A stretch of 64,000 nucleotides of DNA from Hirsutella rhossiliensis (Eukaryota; Ascomycota; Sordariomycetes; Hypocreales; Ophiocordycipitaceae). Location of the stretch: assembly GCF_020360975.1 (NCBI RefSeq), contig NW_025408678.1, positions 2,294,001 to 2,358,000 of the forward strand, read 5' to 3'. Numbering within the stretch: the first letter of the stretch is position 1; every line of letters starts with the position of its first letter. The notes below the pieces were generated by a model, which saw only the letters and a list, made by a program, of their open reading frames with translations, made no database searches and was not told where the DNA came from. Positions 34,345 to 46,749 of the stretch are shown here, piece by piece. Position numbers and translations under genes: made by a program.

Positions 34345-37300
34345 TATAGTATATTTAAGCGATAAGAATAGTACTAAATAGTTCCTAAAGCTATTAAAGA
34401 AAACCTTTATAATAATATAATAAAGGGATCTTAGAATATAAAAATAAGTTAAATTTATAGAACCGGAATACCCCTATCTTAAAGGAGTCTCTTAAGACTA
34501 GATTAAGAAGAATAGTAAACGATTTTAGGAAGGTATATAAAATAAAAATCGATAATAATAATAGGTAGTCTATAAATAATATAATAAGAAAGATATAGAT
34601 ATAGCCCTTATACTTACGAAACTTAGATAATAACCTAAGGAGGAATAATAAAGTATCGATAATAAAAGCTCTAAAAAATAAGAAATACCTAGAGAAACGG
34701 AAGATAAGAACGAACTCGTACTACTACCCTTACTACTAAGGGAAAATACTACGATTAAAGAATACGCTCTATACTTCGAAGAATTTAAAGAAATACTTAA
34801 AATTAGAACCTAATAAATACCTTAAATTCTTACGGAAAACTAATAAGCTATATTGATTCGGTATTAACTAGCACTATATAAAGGAGACTATATTATAGCT
34901 ATCGCTATAGTTAATACCTTTATAGCTTTATAATAAGAATAGTAACTATAAAGAGAATTTAAAGACGATCTATAAATACTACTTACTTATAAGTACTATA
35001 AGTATATTTTATAGATATTATATATCTACCTAGATTATATAATATACTTCTAGATAAAGGCACGATATAACGCCTTCTTAGTTAAGTTTAAAGGATAAGT
35101 ACTTTTAAAACCCTACTTAAGTATAAAACTAGACTATTAGAAAATTAATTAACGCTACCTAAACGACTAAGTTATATTATTAAAACCTAATTATAGTACG
35201 CTACTTAAATACCGCGATAATTATAGTTTATTAACGAGATTTCTTTTAGAGATATATAAAATCTATAAATATACTAAAATAAAGGAATAGTATAACGCTA
35301 CTTACTTTAAGGTATCTAAACTATTAATCTTTTAAAGGCTTATATAATAAGTTAAATATAATAAAGAAGATTATAATAAATATATATACCTAAACTATAG
35401 AGTTTATAAATATAAAAAAGTATAAGTATAGTATAAACGATATAATAGTATATTAAAAGATTATTAGTAATATATATAAAGGCTATAAGCCGTATTTAAC
35501 TAAGGAAGAATTAATATAGAAATACTACGTAAAAAATAAAAAGAGACTAAAGGAAAACTTAACCTTTAGTATAAAAATAAATAGAATTATAAAGTATAGT
35601 ATATAATTAACTATAAAGTAGTATAATATAAACGATATAGCGTTAAGAAATAAGAAATCTTTAATTAGCTATAAGAAATTAGTCTCTTAAGCCCTAATAT
35701 AATACTATATAATAAAAATATAAAGAAACGATATTAATAATAAATTAAAGAAGAATACTTAAATAAAACGAATAAGGACTAAGTAAAAAACAAGGTATAC
35801 TATCTATAAAAGGGCTATAGACTAGTATAATATAATAAGATCTAAGGACCCTATATATAGTAATAGTAAGCTATAGTAACTAAATAGTATTAGATATTTA
35901 AATCGCGGGATATTATATATATATACTTTTAGACTATAGTATAATAGGCAATTATATTTTACCTAGAGTTATTAATCGTTACTAACTTATATAAAGATAT
36001 AAGAAAGATCTATATAAACTTATAAATATTAAAGAAGAGGCCTTTAACTATAATAATAGAATTATTAATATAGAGATTAATTACCTCGATATTAATATCT
36101 AGGGCTACGACGAATAAGTTAACTTCGATATTATAGATATTAAAGAATACGACCTTATATTAAGGCTTCTATAGCTATAAGAGAGCAACCTACTAATTAA
36201 CTAGAAAACTAGCTAGCTATATTAAGATAAAGATATAAGTTTCTAAGACTAATAGATTTAGAAGAAAGTAAAATTTTATAATAATTTAACTACTAAATAA
36301 GATAAAAGGGATAACCGTTTAAGTAAATTATTATAGGCTTTAGCGATATAAATAAAAATAGTAACTAAACTAGCGGATATAATAAAATCGATTAATAAGA
36401 CCTATATACTAACTAATACGGCTATATAACCTAGTATCTAATATAAATAAAATAAAGGATATAATATAAAGATCTAAAGAGTTATTACTACTTTAAGGAA
36501 AGACCTTAAATAAATTAATAAAGAGCTTAAGTTAAGAGAAACTAGCTCTTAAAAGAAAGAATAAAGCCTATAAGATAGAATAAAGAATATCCCTTAGGAA
36601 TACCGGAAATATAATAAACTCTTTAAGGAAGAACTTAAGATAGGGTTACCTAAATATAACTAATAGGATTACGAAATTTATCTTAAGGATAGAATAACGC
36701 CGACGTTCTATAAAATCTATAACTTAAACGAAAAGTAACTATAAATACTATACGACTACCTTAACGAGAATCTATAAAAGGGATATATATAAATATTAAT
36801 ATCTAAAGTAGGCTATCTAGTTATATTTATTTTAAAGAAAAACGGTAAGCTATAACTAGTTATCGCCTATAGACGCTTAAACGATATTATAATAAAGGAC
36901 CGAATACTATTACCGCTTATATTAAAACTATAAGATTAATTATATAGTAAAAAATAGTTTATAGGCCTTAATCTTAAAAGCGCCTATAACTTAATATATA
37001 TAAAAAAGGGATATAAATAGATAATAGCCTTTAAAACGAAATTCGGACTATTTAAATATCTAGTAATACTATTTAGACTTATAAATATACTAGCTACCTT
37101 TTAATAGATAATTAATAATATCCTATATAAATACTTAGATATCTTTATAGTAGTATACTTAGATAATATCCTAATCTTCTTAGATACCTTAGAAGAATAT
37201 AAGGAATATATTTATAAGGTACTTTATATACTTTAAAATATAAAGTTACTAGTTAAACTAAAGAAAAGTAAGTTTTATATATAGGAAGTAGACTTTCTTA

Positions 37301-39490
37301 GATATACGATCTTACTAAGAGAGATATAAATATAATAAGATAAGATTAACTTAGTTAAAGAATAGCTAACGCTAAAGAACGTTAAGGACGTATAAAGCTT
37401 CTTAGGATTTATAAATTACTATTAACGATTTATTAAAGATTTCGGAAAGATTATAGTACTACTATATAACTTAATAAAGAAGGAAAAATAATTTATATAG
37501 AACGATAAAGCTAACGAAGCTTTCGAATATATTAAAACTATAATTATATAAGAACTAGTCTTAACTACCTTTAATCTAAAATAATAAATCGAACTTAAAA
37601 CTAATATATTAGACTTTACTTTAAGAGTATAAATCGGATAAAAGGATAATAAAGAAAGACTACGACTAATTATATTCTACTCGAAAAAGCTATATAGTAT
37701 AGAACTTAATTACCCTATCTATAATAAAAAATTCCTTATAATTATTTAAGCTTTTAAGGAATTTTAATACTACCTTCTTAGAAGTAAGTATAAAGTTAAG
37801 GTTTATATAAATTATAAAAATATCTTATACTTTATAACTATATAATAGTTAAACGCATAATAGATTTAATAGGCCGAATATTTATTAGAATTTAACTATA
37901 AAATAATCTATAGAAAAGGAATAGAAAACGGTTAAGCTAATACCCTTAGTCGACGAAGTAACTACGATATAAGAGCACCTATAGTAAAAGGATAGCTCTT
38001 AGAAATTAACGAAAACGGGAACTACTAGCAACGATAGCTAAATATAATATTTAAAGTATAACCTAACGACTTAATATACTAAAAGATCTTAAAATAAATA
38101 AAAGAATATAAAGTATTAAACGGATATAATATAGAATATTTAGAAGTTCTAATATATAAAAATAAAATCTAGATACTATTAGTATTACGAGATAAAGTTA
38201 TATAAGATATATATAAATATTTAATATATAGATACTAAGTAATCTAAAGAATAATAAAACGGATTAAACGATAATATAACTTCCTATAGCTTAAGGAAGT
38301 AGTATAATAAGTTATTAAAGAATATAAACTTTATATATAAAGTAAAGCTAAATAATATAAACTATATAGAGAATTATAACCGCTACTAGTACTAAAGAAA
38401 CTATAGGATTTAATAGCTTTCGACTATATTATAAAGCTACTACTATTAAAAGAACCTATAACTAATATTAAGTATAATAGTATATTTATTATTACTAATA
38501 GACTAACGAAGTATAGGTATTTCTTACTATATAAAGAAGTAAGTAATATAAAAGAGCTAGTATATATATTCCTACGAATAATTATTAGTAATTATAGACT
38601 ATTAAATAAGATTATCTTTAATAAAGGAAGTATATTTATAGCTAAGTTTTAGTAAGCTCTTATAGTATAATTAAGGACGAAATATAAGCTTAGTATAGCT
38701 TATAACCTATAAATAGATAGATAAATAGAACGACTTAACTAAACGCTTAAATAATATTTACGATACTATATTAACTATAAATAAAACGATTAAGTTAAAT
38801 AGCTACTAATAGCGTAACTAGCTTATAATAGCTTAGTTATAGAAATAACTAAGCTCTTATTAGTATACGCTAATTATAAATATAACCTAGAAGTATTTAA
38901 GGTTACTTAATAAAGACTATAAGTAAAATAAGCGATACTATAAGTAGATTAGCTATAAAATTTATATAAAGAAATATAATAAGAACTTTAATTTATTAGA
39001 GAATAAGTATCTACTTACTATAATCGGAAAGGATTATAGGGACTAATCTTTTAAGAGGGAGATATAGTCTACCTTATATAATAAAATATTAAAATAAAAT
39101 AACTAAGTAATAAATTAGATTTTAAGAAACTTAGACCGTTTAAGGTTAAGAAAACTATTTTAAAAGTTAACTATAAACTTTCGCTACTAATAATAATATA
39201 GATATACCTAATATTTTATATCTTATTATTAGAACTAGTATAACGAAACGCTAAACTATAAGATAAAATTAAAGCTAACGATAATTAGGAATATAAAGCT
39301 AAATAAATACTAGATATAAGAAAATAAGGTTAGTAATAAGAATACCTTATTAAGTAAAAGGGATATAAACTAAAAGAAAATACCTAGGAACTACTTACGT
39401 ACTTAACCTACTATAGTTCTTTACTTTAATAGTTCTACTAGTAAAATCTACCCTAGGTATTATAAAATTACTTAACGAACTAATAGTATT
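34345..39490 (+). pseudogene. pol of Gyp-A2: PR, RT, RNase H, integrase (RIP-degraded)
   Basis: The RT is easily read from 36,790: LVIFILKKNGKL, LNLKSAYNLIYI near 36,970, AFKTKFGLFKYLVILFRL near 37,030-37,085, active site VVYLDNILIF at 37,149-37,178 (YLDD with Asp to Asn), and FLGFINYY at 37,398-37,421. RNase H follows (NYPIYNKKFLIII near 37,710). The integrase core reads SIFIITNRLTKYRYFLLYKEV near 38,475-38,535 and RTKYKLSIAYNL near 38,670-38,705, with YRTLK-like tail motifs; the Asp of IIVDRxTK reads Asn. It inserts into the genome in the living element; here it cannot be made. Confidence 0.95.
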
Positions 39491-40156
39491 TTAATTAATT
39501 ATATTAAATCTACTTATAAACTAAATATCGACTACCGCGTTAGATTCTTAGCGCTTAGCCTTATTAAGGTTATTTAAGGAATAAAGGCCCTAATAGACTA
39601 TCTTAGTACCCTTTATCTTTAGCTAGCGCTTTTAACGGCAAAGCCGCGCTAAATAAGCTAAGGCTTCGTTTAGGTCGGCTTAAGCTTTTAATATCCGCTC
39701 CTTAGCAATTTCTTCTTCTTTATTTAATCGATCGGACTCTAGATTTATTTAGGATACTAGGAAATACGTTAGCTATAAATAATAGGCAGGATAATAAAGT
39801 TACCTATAAGAGCTAATCGCTACGCTTAATATATTATAGGAACGACCCCGCTATATATATTTAGTATACTTAGAAGATTTCTTTAGTATTTTATTATAGA
39901 AGCCGCGCAATAAATAAAAAGAATATAGTATAACGTTAAAACTAAGACGATTAATAGACTTAGCTAAATAAATACGCTTAAGGGTCTTATAAGAACGATC
40001 CTTCGATACGCGACTAGATATATTATTAGTAGTATATCTTAAGGGATAAAAAGGATAAATAGGGAATATATATACGCGCGATAAGGGTATATTTATATAT
40101 AGCGGCTAAGGCAGTAGTAGGTCTTACGGATAAGACTAAAAGGAGGGGAGACATTA

Positions 40157-40631
40157 TATTACGACTATAGTTAGCGGGCTATAAGAGAGCTAGCTATATT
40201 TACGTAATAAGGCGGCTCGGAATAATAGTTAGGATAAGAAGTTACTTAAGCTTAGCTTACTTAGAGCGTACGTAAGCTAAGTAAGCCTTATATAGATAGA
40301 TTACTACTTAGGAATATAGCTTACGAGTAAGCCATAGTAAGCTACGAAGGGGATTATAGCTAGGACCGTAATCTAAGGATAGTCTCTATAGATATATATA
40401 GCTACCTACTTTTACTCCTTTAAATAGATAGCTCGATAGCTTTTAATATATTATAGATCTTTATTATAATTCTATCTTTAATTCTAATTACCTAGTTATA
40501 GTTTACGGTCTATAACCTCTAACTTATTACTAACGTAATATACTTATTATTACTTAAACTACGCCCTATTATATCTACTAATATAAACCCCTTAATAGGT
40601 TTATCCCTTAGGAATAACGCTAGTCGTTATA
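40157..40631 (+). repeat. 3' LTR of Gyp-A2 (475 bp)
   Basis: Starts TATTACGACTATAG and ends AGTCGTTATA. It is slightly less mutated than the 5' LTR (keeps several CG where the other has TA). Confidence 0.95.
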
Positions 40632-40636
40632 AAAAG

Positions 40637-41694
40637 CACTACGGCGTAAGTAGCGTTATCTCGTTTAGCTATTTAAATCCCGGTCTAATTAAATTAATAT
40701 ATCTCCGACTAAGGTTCTTTAGGCTTCTCTCTACTACTACCTCGGTACTTCGCTAGCGGTTAGACCTTAACTAGCTCTATAATAACTTTATAGTAGGTAT
40801 TAAGCTACTCCCTCTATAGATATTCGCTCTATTTCTATTATAATAGGAGAATCTACTACTACCTGAATTATCTATTACTATTATTAAGGAGCTATTTTAT
40901 TTACTACTGCCTTCCTAGTATAAGAATCCTATAAATATAGATTTAATAGGCTATACTATAAGCAGCTTAAGTATACCTATACTAAAGCACTACTATATTT
41001 TATTACCTACTAATATAGTTAGGTTAAAAGATAACGTAAAGCTATCTTTAATAGTTAAATACGCGATATACTTATTATAGAATTGTAAAATAGCGGAATA
41101 TATAGATAGTTTTACTAAAGCAGCCTTAAGAGGCATCGAGGCGCGAGAGGTATAGGCAAAGAAGAGGGGAATAGGTAAGCGCCGCGTATATACTAGCGCT
41201 ATTATAGCCCGAGATATCCTAGCTAGCTTAGCTAAAAGAATCTATATATTAATATAGTTATTAAAAACATCGGCTAATATAGATAGTAAGAAATAGTAGG
41301 CCTTAAACTTAACTACTAACTTAGTAGAAAAGTATATCGTAGTTAAATTATAGTAACTTCTATAAAAAAGTTATCTTACTTAGCCGGCGATCGTAACTAT
41401 AGCGCTAAAAGCGCGATTAATAGCCTAAACTATCTCTAGGGGGCGACGTTATCTTAAGATCTTAGGTGCTACCGCTGCCGCGGACTACCGGTTTCTCTAT
41501 TAGGGCCGGGGGTTAGCGGGTAGTCTATACGTCGGCTACGATCTCCGCCTAAGACTTTAATATAATTGCCTTATTTTATAGAGGCTCGATCGCACGTCCC
41601 TTTCCCCCTTTATTATCGTCCTCTATTTCCTATACCTATGCCCTATCGAGAAGACGGTCTAAACGAGTTAAGGTCTCTAGGTCTCTCTAAGTAA
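40637..41694 (+). pseudogene. U1 gene relic, C-terminal piece
   Basis: It continues U1 in frame directly after the AAAAG duplication (LEK|HYGVSSVISFSYLNPGL). It reads about 345 codons with only Gln/Trp-type stops: DNVKLSLIVKYAIYLL near 41,030, EYIDSFTKAALRGIEAREV near 41,095-41,150, RVYTSAIIARDILASLAKRI near 41,185-41,245, LNLTTNLVEKYIVVKL near 41,310, and RGRRYLKILGATAAADYRFL near 41,435-41,495. The protein looks soluble and helical and I cannot assign it to a family. The U1 total would be about 640 residues. Confidence 0.65.
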
Positions 41695-42322
41695 TATAGC
41701 TTAAAACTAGGTAAGAAGGGACGTCTATAAACTATTATTTCTTCTTCCTAGACTACTAAGAGGTCTAAAGGATCTCCTATTTAAACGAGGACCCTTTAAG
41801 GAGTCTGGTATAACTATTACTAGCTTAGGGACCTTAAGAGACTAAACTATCGATCTAATAGCTAGAAGAGCTATTTAATCGGGGAGATAGAGCTAATATT
41901 ACTAACGTAGATAACTTACGCGGCCTTTAGTAAGTAGTAAGAAGTGCCCTCTTCCTAATAGAATATATACTAACTTATACTTAAAAACGGGATATTAACT
42001 TAGGAGAAGCTTAGAGGGATATAAAAGGGGCTATTTAGACGGGAAAGGGCAACTAGGGAAAAGAGCAATAAAAATAAATATATATTATAGACTATTAAAT
42101 TATCTAGGAATCTACCTATAAAAAGTCTATTTATTTACTTTTATACCTACTTTTAATCTCTCCTTTATAAGATACTTATATATATTTAGATATATATATA
42201 TATTATATATATTATATATATTCTATCTCCTAAACCCCGGTCTTAAGGGAGGAGAGGGCCTAGCTTACCTAGCTAAGTAATTATAATCGGTGGCCGTGCT
42301 CCTCGCTTACGTAAGACCTAAC
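41695..42322. other. Unassigned; contains an AT microsatellite at 42,178-42,232
   Basis: RIP-mutated and without a recognised gene up to 42,240. The AT run (TATATA repeats) is followed by a transition to sequence with normal CA/TG content at about 42,280. Confidence 0.5.
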
Positions 42323-42706
42323 CTAAGACGACGTCCTATATCTCGCCGCACGCGTCCCCTCGATAGTGTCGCTGTGATTGCCCTCGCGATGCTAGCCCTA
42401 TAAGTCGAGGTATAGCGCTGTTAGTGCTACGTGGCGTTAGTTAAAGGCAATATCCTACACCGGGATATTTCCGAGAACAATATTATTATAACCGACCGTA
42501 AAACGACTAGCTATATAGGCATGCTGATCGACCTAGACCTTGCTAAGGAGCTATCTTTACTATAGCTAGAAAGTAAGCTGGCGCCGCTGTCCCTACTAGG
42601 CAGCAGCGGAAGGATCTAGGAGCGACAACCCCGTAACTCGTCTCTACTATAGTTAGTAATCTAGTCCGTCACGAGCGCTAAGCGTGTCACGCGCGCAATC
42701 ACGTGA
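42323..42706 (+). pseudogene. FunK1-type fungal protein kinase, catalytic fragment
   Basis: One frame reads …SVAVIALAMLAL, EV.RC.CYVALVKGNILHRDISENNIII (HRD catalytic loop at 42,458-42,466, Asn of DxxxxN present) and then GMLIDLDLAKEL at about 42,518-42,553. This is the activation segment of the FunK1 family, in which the DFG motif is IDLD-like. Only a handful of TAA/TAG stops interrupt it, and it retains HRD and DLD. The N-lobe and the region after the activation segment are missing or unreadable. FunK1 genes form expanded families in filamentous fungi, and remnants near transposons are common. It sits in an island of weak RIP. Confidence 0.8.
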
Positions 42707-42948
42707 CATCGCTACTTTTATCCTTCGTGCCGGCTAGCCGTGCCCGCTAGGGATAGTTAGAAGCACCCCTCCACCTACTCGTCCCTTACCGTTCTACCCT
42801 AAACGTATACGGGGCTGCCTCCTATAAACCGAGATAGTATTAGGCAATTAATAAGAATTATCTAAAGAATAAGAAGTAAATAAACGAACGCACGGAGTTA
42901 TATAGCTATTTATATAAATAAAAGGTCCGTCGCGTAATTACGTAGTAT
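42707..42948. other. Lightly mutated intergenic stretch next to Fot1-type element
   Basis: 42,665-42,715 has several near-palindromic GTCACG/CACGTGAC motifs (ATCACGTGAC at 42,698-42,707). From about 42,840 the RIP signature resumes. No gene seen. Confidence 0.5.
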
Positions 42949-42950
42949 TA

Positions 42951-42994
42951 AGTTAGTATACCTAGCTTCCGGCACCCCCTACTTCTAGCACCTC
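42951..42994 (+). repeat. Left terminal inverted repeat of the Fot1-type element
   Basis: Matches the reverse complement of 62445-62488. Differences are transitions, consistent with RIP. Confidence 0.88.
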
Positions 42995-43094
42995 CTTATA
43001 TTACTATCGCGTTAACTACCTACTATATCGTGACCGCGTTTTCTCGTATATCTCTTATTTAATAATTATAAAATAAATATTATTCGAATTAGCG

Positions 43095-43451
43095 ATACCT
43101 TATCTTTCTAAATATACCGAAAACTAGCTTTAAGAAGCGCTCGAAGCTATTAATAATAATATACTATAGCTCTAAGCTAGTTATAAGTAAGGTATTCTAA
43201 GAATAACCCTTTAAATATATCTTAAAGGAGCCCTACTTATAAAGGAGGTAAAAGAGGCATCTTAAAGGCTTAGTCGAGAGTAGGAAAAACACCTCTATAA
43301 ATAGGTTCTTACCTAAGCGGCCCTTAGGCTGCCTCTAACGTATTATTAACTTAGGGAATTCGCCGGCTATATTATTATAGCTAGTAAAGACCCCCGTCCG
43401 CTTAGAAAACACTAGGTTTCGAGCTTTTTAGCCTAGAACCTAGAGATTAGC
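43095..43451 (+). pseudogene. Fot1-like transposase, N-terminal exon part (DNA-binding)
   Basis: The frame starts at ATA (mutated ATG) reading IPYLSKYTEN and continues through the CENP-B-type helix-turn-helix (ALEAINNN, SYK.GILRITL) into KTPVRLENTRF-type sequence. The last codon before Gyp-C is AGC in EIS. Only Gln/Trp-type stops occur. This part would bind the terminal repeats. Confidence 0.85.
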
Positions 43452-44855
43452 TATTATAGGATACCCTATAGTCGATAATCTAGGTACTTATAACGATATC
43501 GGCCTCCTTTAGGGAAGTTACCCTTAACTCCTTAAGGCTCCTTATAGAAGAAGGAACCTAGAAGCTACTAGGTAAACTCTAGGAAATTACCTAGAAATCC
43601 TAGAAATAATAACTAAGTAGATTATATAGATATTTTATAGAGATTTCCCCTAGGGATATATTATATAGGGAATATACTATAATTTCCTTAGTAATAATAG
43701 CTCCTTAGGGATTATACTAATATTTCCCTAAGAAGTTACTATAAGAATATAGTAGGGAAATTATAGAGAAATACCTATACCTACCTAAGGAAAATACTAG
43801 GAAATACCGCTAATACGCTATACTACTATTATATAATTATAAGGTTAAGATATTACTTAGTTAAAGCCCTAAGTAAGGTCTACTTACTATAATATATATA
43901 GAAGATAAAGAACCCGCTAGATCTTAGGTAGGTAGAAAAGAATATAAATAGTTATTACTACTCTTACTTTAACTTATAAGACTAGTAGCTAGTTTATATT
44001 TAACGCGTATAATAATATATTGTAAAAAGGTATAAGTAATAAGCGTAGAATCGGGTAATCGATAACGTAAGCGGAAAGATCGGTCGAAGGAGTATAGGGT
44101 AGGATTTCGTCCGGAATTTATAACGAGCATATAAGGGGCTAAATAATATATTAAAAGAATAGCGTTATAAAGGATGCTTATAAACTTACTTATACTCTCT
44201 ACTACTCCTAGGGAAATCCTTCGTCTTTTATAGACTATTGCTCGCCTACTAGTAGACTAATTAGTTAGCTTTCTAGCATATTCTATAGTGCTTAAAAAGC
44301 TCTATCTATAGCATATCTTCCTAACTTAGTAGGTGGTCTAATTATAACGTAATAGTTAACGTAAGACTATAGGTTCTAGCATAAGTAGTAGATTTAACTA
44401 GAATATTCTATGCCTTACCTATTCTTATATCGCGGATATCTTCGGAACCGCTAGGCTAAAATAGGTAATAGGGTATCCGTTCTGCTCGTAACTAACTTAT
44501 GCATTTTATATATATTTTTATTTATAAGGATAGGCTTATCCTAACCCGCTTTTCCTAGAGGAAGGTATAGATATCTAGTAGAGGTCTTTGTCTTTAAGGG
44601 TTATTCCCTTAGACTAAATTATAGAGCCTCTTTTTACTAGCTTATTCTAGAAGGCCTCCCTATACTTATTATTTCTTTATAATAGTAAAATAGGAATATA
44701 AGGGTATATTCTTATATATATAGTAGCTAGTTTATATAATACGTTTAATTATATATAGTAGCTAGTCCGTTTAATTACCTATTAAGCTTATACCGGATCT
44801 AGGTAGATAGTAAGGTTAACGTACTAGCCCTATACTAAGGGACTAGTATATAATA
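43452..44855 (+). repeat. 5' LTR of Gyp-C, split by solo LTR C
   Basis: Parts 43452-44015 and 44717-44855 together match 53278-53651 plus 60801-61132. It starts TATTATAGGATACC and ends TATATAATA. It contains an internal short repeat TAGTAGCTAGT. Confidence 0.92.
44021..44716 (+). mobile_element. Solo LTR C (696 bp) inside the 5' LTR of Gyp-C
   Basis: It is absent from the 3' LTR of Gyp-C. It begins TGTAAAAAGG (TG intact) and ends TCTTATA (CA mutated), with short inverted ends TGTAA/TTATA. It is flanked by TATAT (44016-44020 and 44717-44721). CA and TG occur more often than around it (GATGC, GTGCTT, TATGCATTTT), so it is less mutated than its host. No coding sequence. The left/right placement in the TATA-rich target is uncertain by 1-3 bases. 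Confidence 0.75.
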
Positions 44856-45479
44856 AATAGTAGTAATTCCTATTCCCTTAACTATTTATTATCCTAAGGT
44901 CTATATTTAGTAGAATAGAAGATAAAGAATAAGGAAAGGGACGAGTTAACCTTAACCTATAAACCCCGATATCTTCTTAGGAAGAAAGCTCCTACTCGCG
45001 TACTAACGAATACTAGCTTCTTAATCGCTTTTTATAGAAGATATACTTAGGGAACTCTAGATAGAGGTAGAACTTTAACGTATTAAAGCTTAAGTAATAT
45101 AAAGCTTCTATTAGTAGATAGAAAGATACTTATTTCTAGGATATTTCCTATTAAGTTCCTATAGAAATAAAAGATAGCTAGATCGCCTACCTTAGTAGTA
45201 GGAACGATACTTAAAGGAATTAAAAGCGGAACTTTTATAATATAACTTACTAGCTTACTTAGCTAACCGTTAAAGCTTATAAGAACGAATTAATAACTTA
45301 AAATACGTTTTAGTAATAAGGTAATATTAGCTATAAATAATAGAGCCGTATAGAAATTAGTATAGTATAGCCTCCCCCGCCCTACCTTAACTACCTCTAT
45401 TAAAAGGATAAAGCCTTAGAAGTTCGCTAAACTATAATAACTAAAATAAAGAAGAACCTTTAAATAATACTACCCTTAG

Positions 45480-46720
45480 TAGTACGTCCGTAATAATAAC
45501 CCCGGCGAACTAGCTAGTAAGCTTAATTATAGAAGAAGCTCTTATAAAACTACTAGTAAAAGCTATAGTAAGAGAAACTAAGGATAATACTATTATAAAC
45601 CCTCCTTAAGCACCCTTAGTACGTATTAAACTAAAAGATATAAGGAAGTTTAATCCCGCTAGCCCCTTTAATATAACGTTCGATATTCTTAAAGAAACTA
45701 AGAAGATAATTATATATAGAAGCGTCGATCGATTTATTAATTCCTTAAAGCGGGTAGCTATTCGCGGACTAAAATACGCTAATAAACTAGCGATATTAAT
45801 CCTTAGCTTACTCTACGGAACTACTATTAAATAGTATTTTAGCGATCTTAGCGAATCTAACTAAGCTATACTTTATACCCTAAACTAAGGATATACCGCC
45901 TAGTATATTAAACTATAAAAACGCTTCGCTATCTAGCTAGAAGTAGCGTTAAGATCTTTATAAATAAAACGATTTACTACCTTAAATATTATAAATAGAG
46001 CCGACTTTTATAAATAGATATTAAAGCTCTACTAAAAAGTAAAAGTAGCGCTATACTTAAAAAAGCACCTTACTATACTAGTCTATTAATAACTAAATAT
46101 ATTACTATAAGAATTATTCCGCTAACCTATTAGTCTAGAATTATTTAATACTTAAATTAATAACTATAAGTAACTTATCCTATAGTTAGAAACTAAGCTA
46201 ATAGTTAGGTTATAGGGAAAGATAAGTAACGTAGTAAAAGGATATATATAAAGCGGATTACGCGAAACTAAGAATAAGACTATAGTAAACTTTGCCCTAT
46301 TTATAGTTAAACTAACTAGTTAGAAACTTTAAGAATAAGGATAATTTTAATAGAAAGGAAATATAACGACCGCGTTAAGATAGAATAATCTATACTAAGT
46401 AAATATAGGCCTAGTACCTAACTAATTAACTAGCCCTTAAGCCGGACTATAGCCTTAGGATTTAAAACTAAAGGAGGGCTCTTAGGAAAACCTAATCGTT
46501 ATTAACCTCGCCCGTTAGCTTTAAGCGGCCCTAACCGACGACTAAAGCAAGATATATCTTTCCTAGGAAATATAAAACTAGATTCTATTTACCTAGGATA
46601 AAGGGCTAGAAGATAAAGATACTACCGCCGATATAAAAGAAGATATTAAAGAAATAAAAGATAAGATTTTATTTATTCCTAATATAATAAAAGCGGAACC
46701 TATAGGACTAAGTAGTTCGC
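45480..46720 (+). pseudogene. gag of Gyp-C (RIP-degraded)
   Basis: Frame reads LIIEEALIKLL near 45,520, DIRKFNPASPFNITFDI near 45,635-45,690, VDRFINSLKRVAIRGLKYAN near 45,725-45,785, and a capsid-like region to about 46.5 kb. It has only Gln/Trp stops. Zinc-knuckle residues could not be placed with certainty. Confidence 0.72.
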
Positions 46721-46749
46721 TTAGAATACTAAGAAACTAGCTAACTATA

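Larger units (their letters stand above)
32787..40631 (+). mobile_element. Gyp-A2: complete Gypsy LTR retrotransposon, plus strand (7845 bp)
   Basis: LTRs at 32787-33262 and 40157-40631. A perfect 5-bp duplication AAAAG (32782-32786, 40632-40636). A polypurine tract AAAAGGAGGGGAG immediately precedes the 3' LTR. Internal region with gag, RT, RNase H and integrase in Ty3/Gypsy order. It is the best-preserved member of the Gyp-A family here in structure, but heavily RIP-mutated. It is inserted in the U1 gene. Confidence 0.97.

Noticed and set aside
2401..40631. Gyp-A1 and Gyp-A2 as the two arms of one large inverted duplication
   Set aside because: Each copy has its own target duplication (CTTAA and AAAAG) and a different host sequence, so they are independent insertions.
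31641..41694. Starship-type captain (tyrosine recombinase) in U1 or U2
   Set aside because: I looked for the conserved Arg-His-Arg-Tyr context and a DUF3435-like pattern and could not place them; no evidence beyond large size and RIP.
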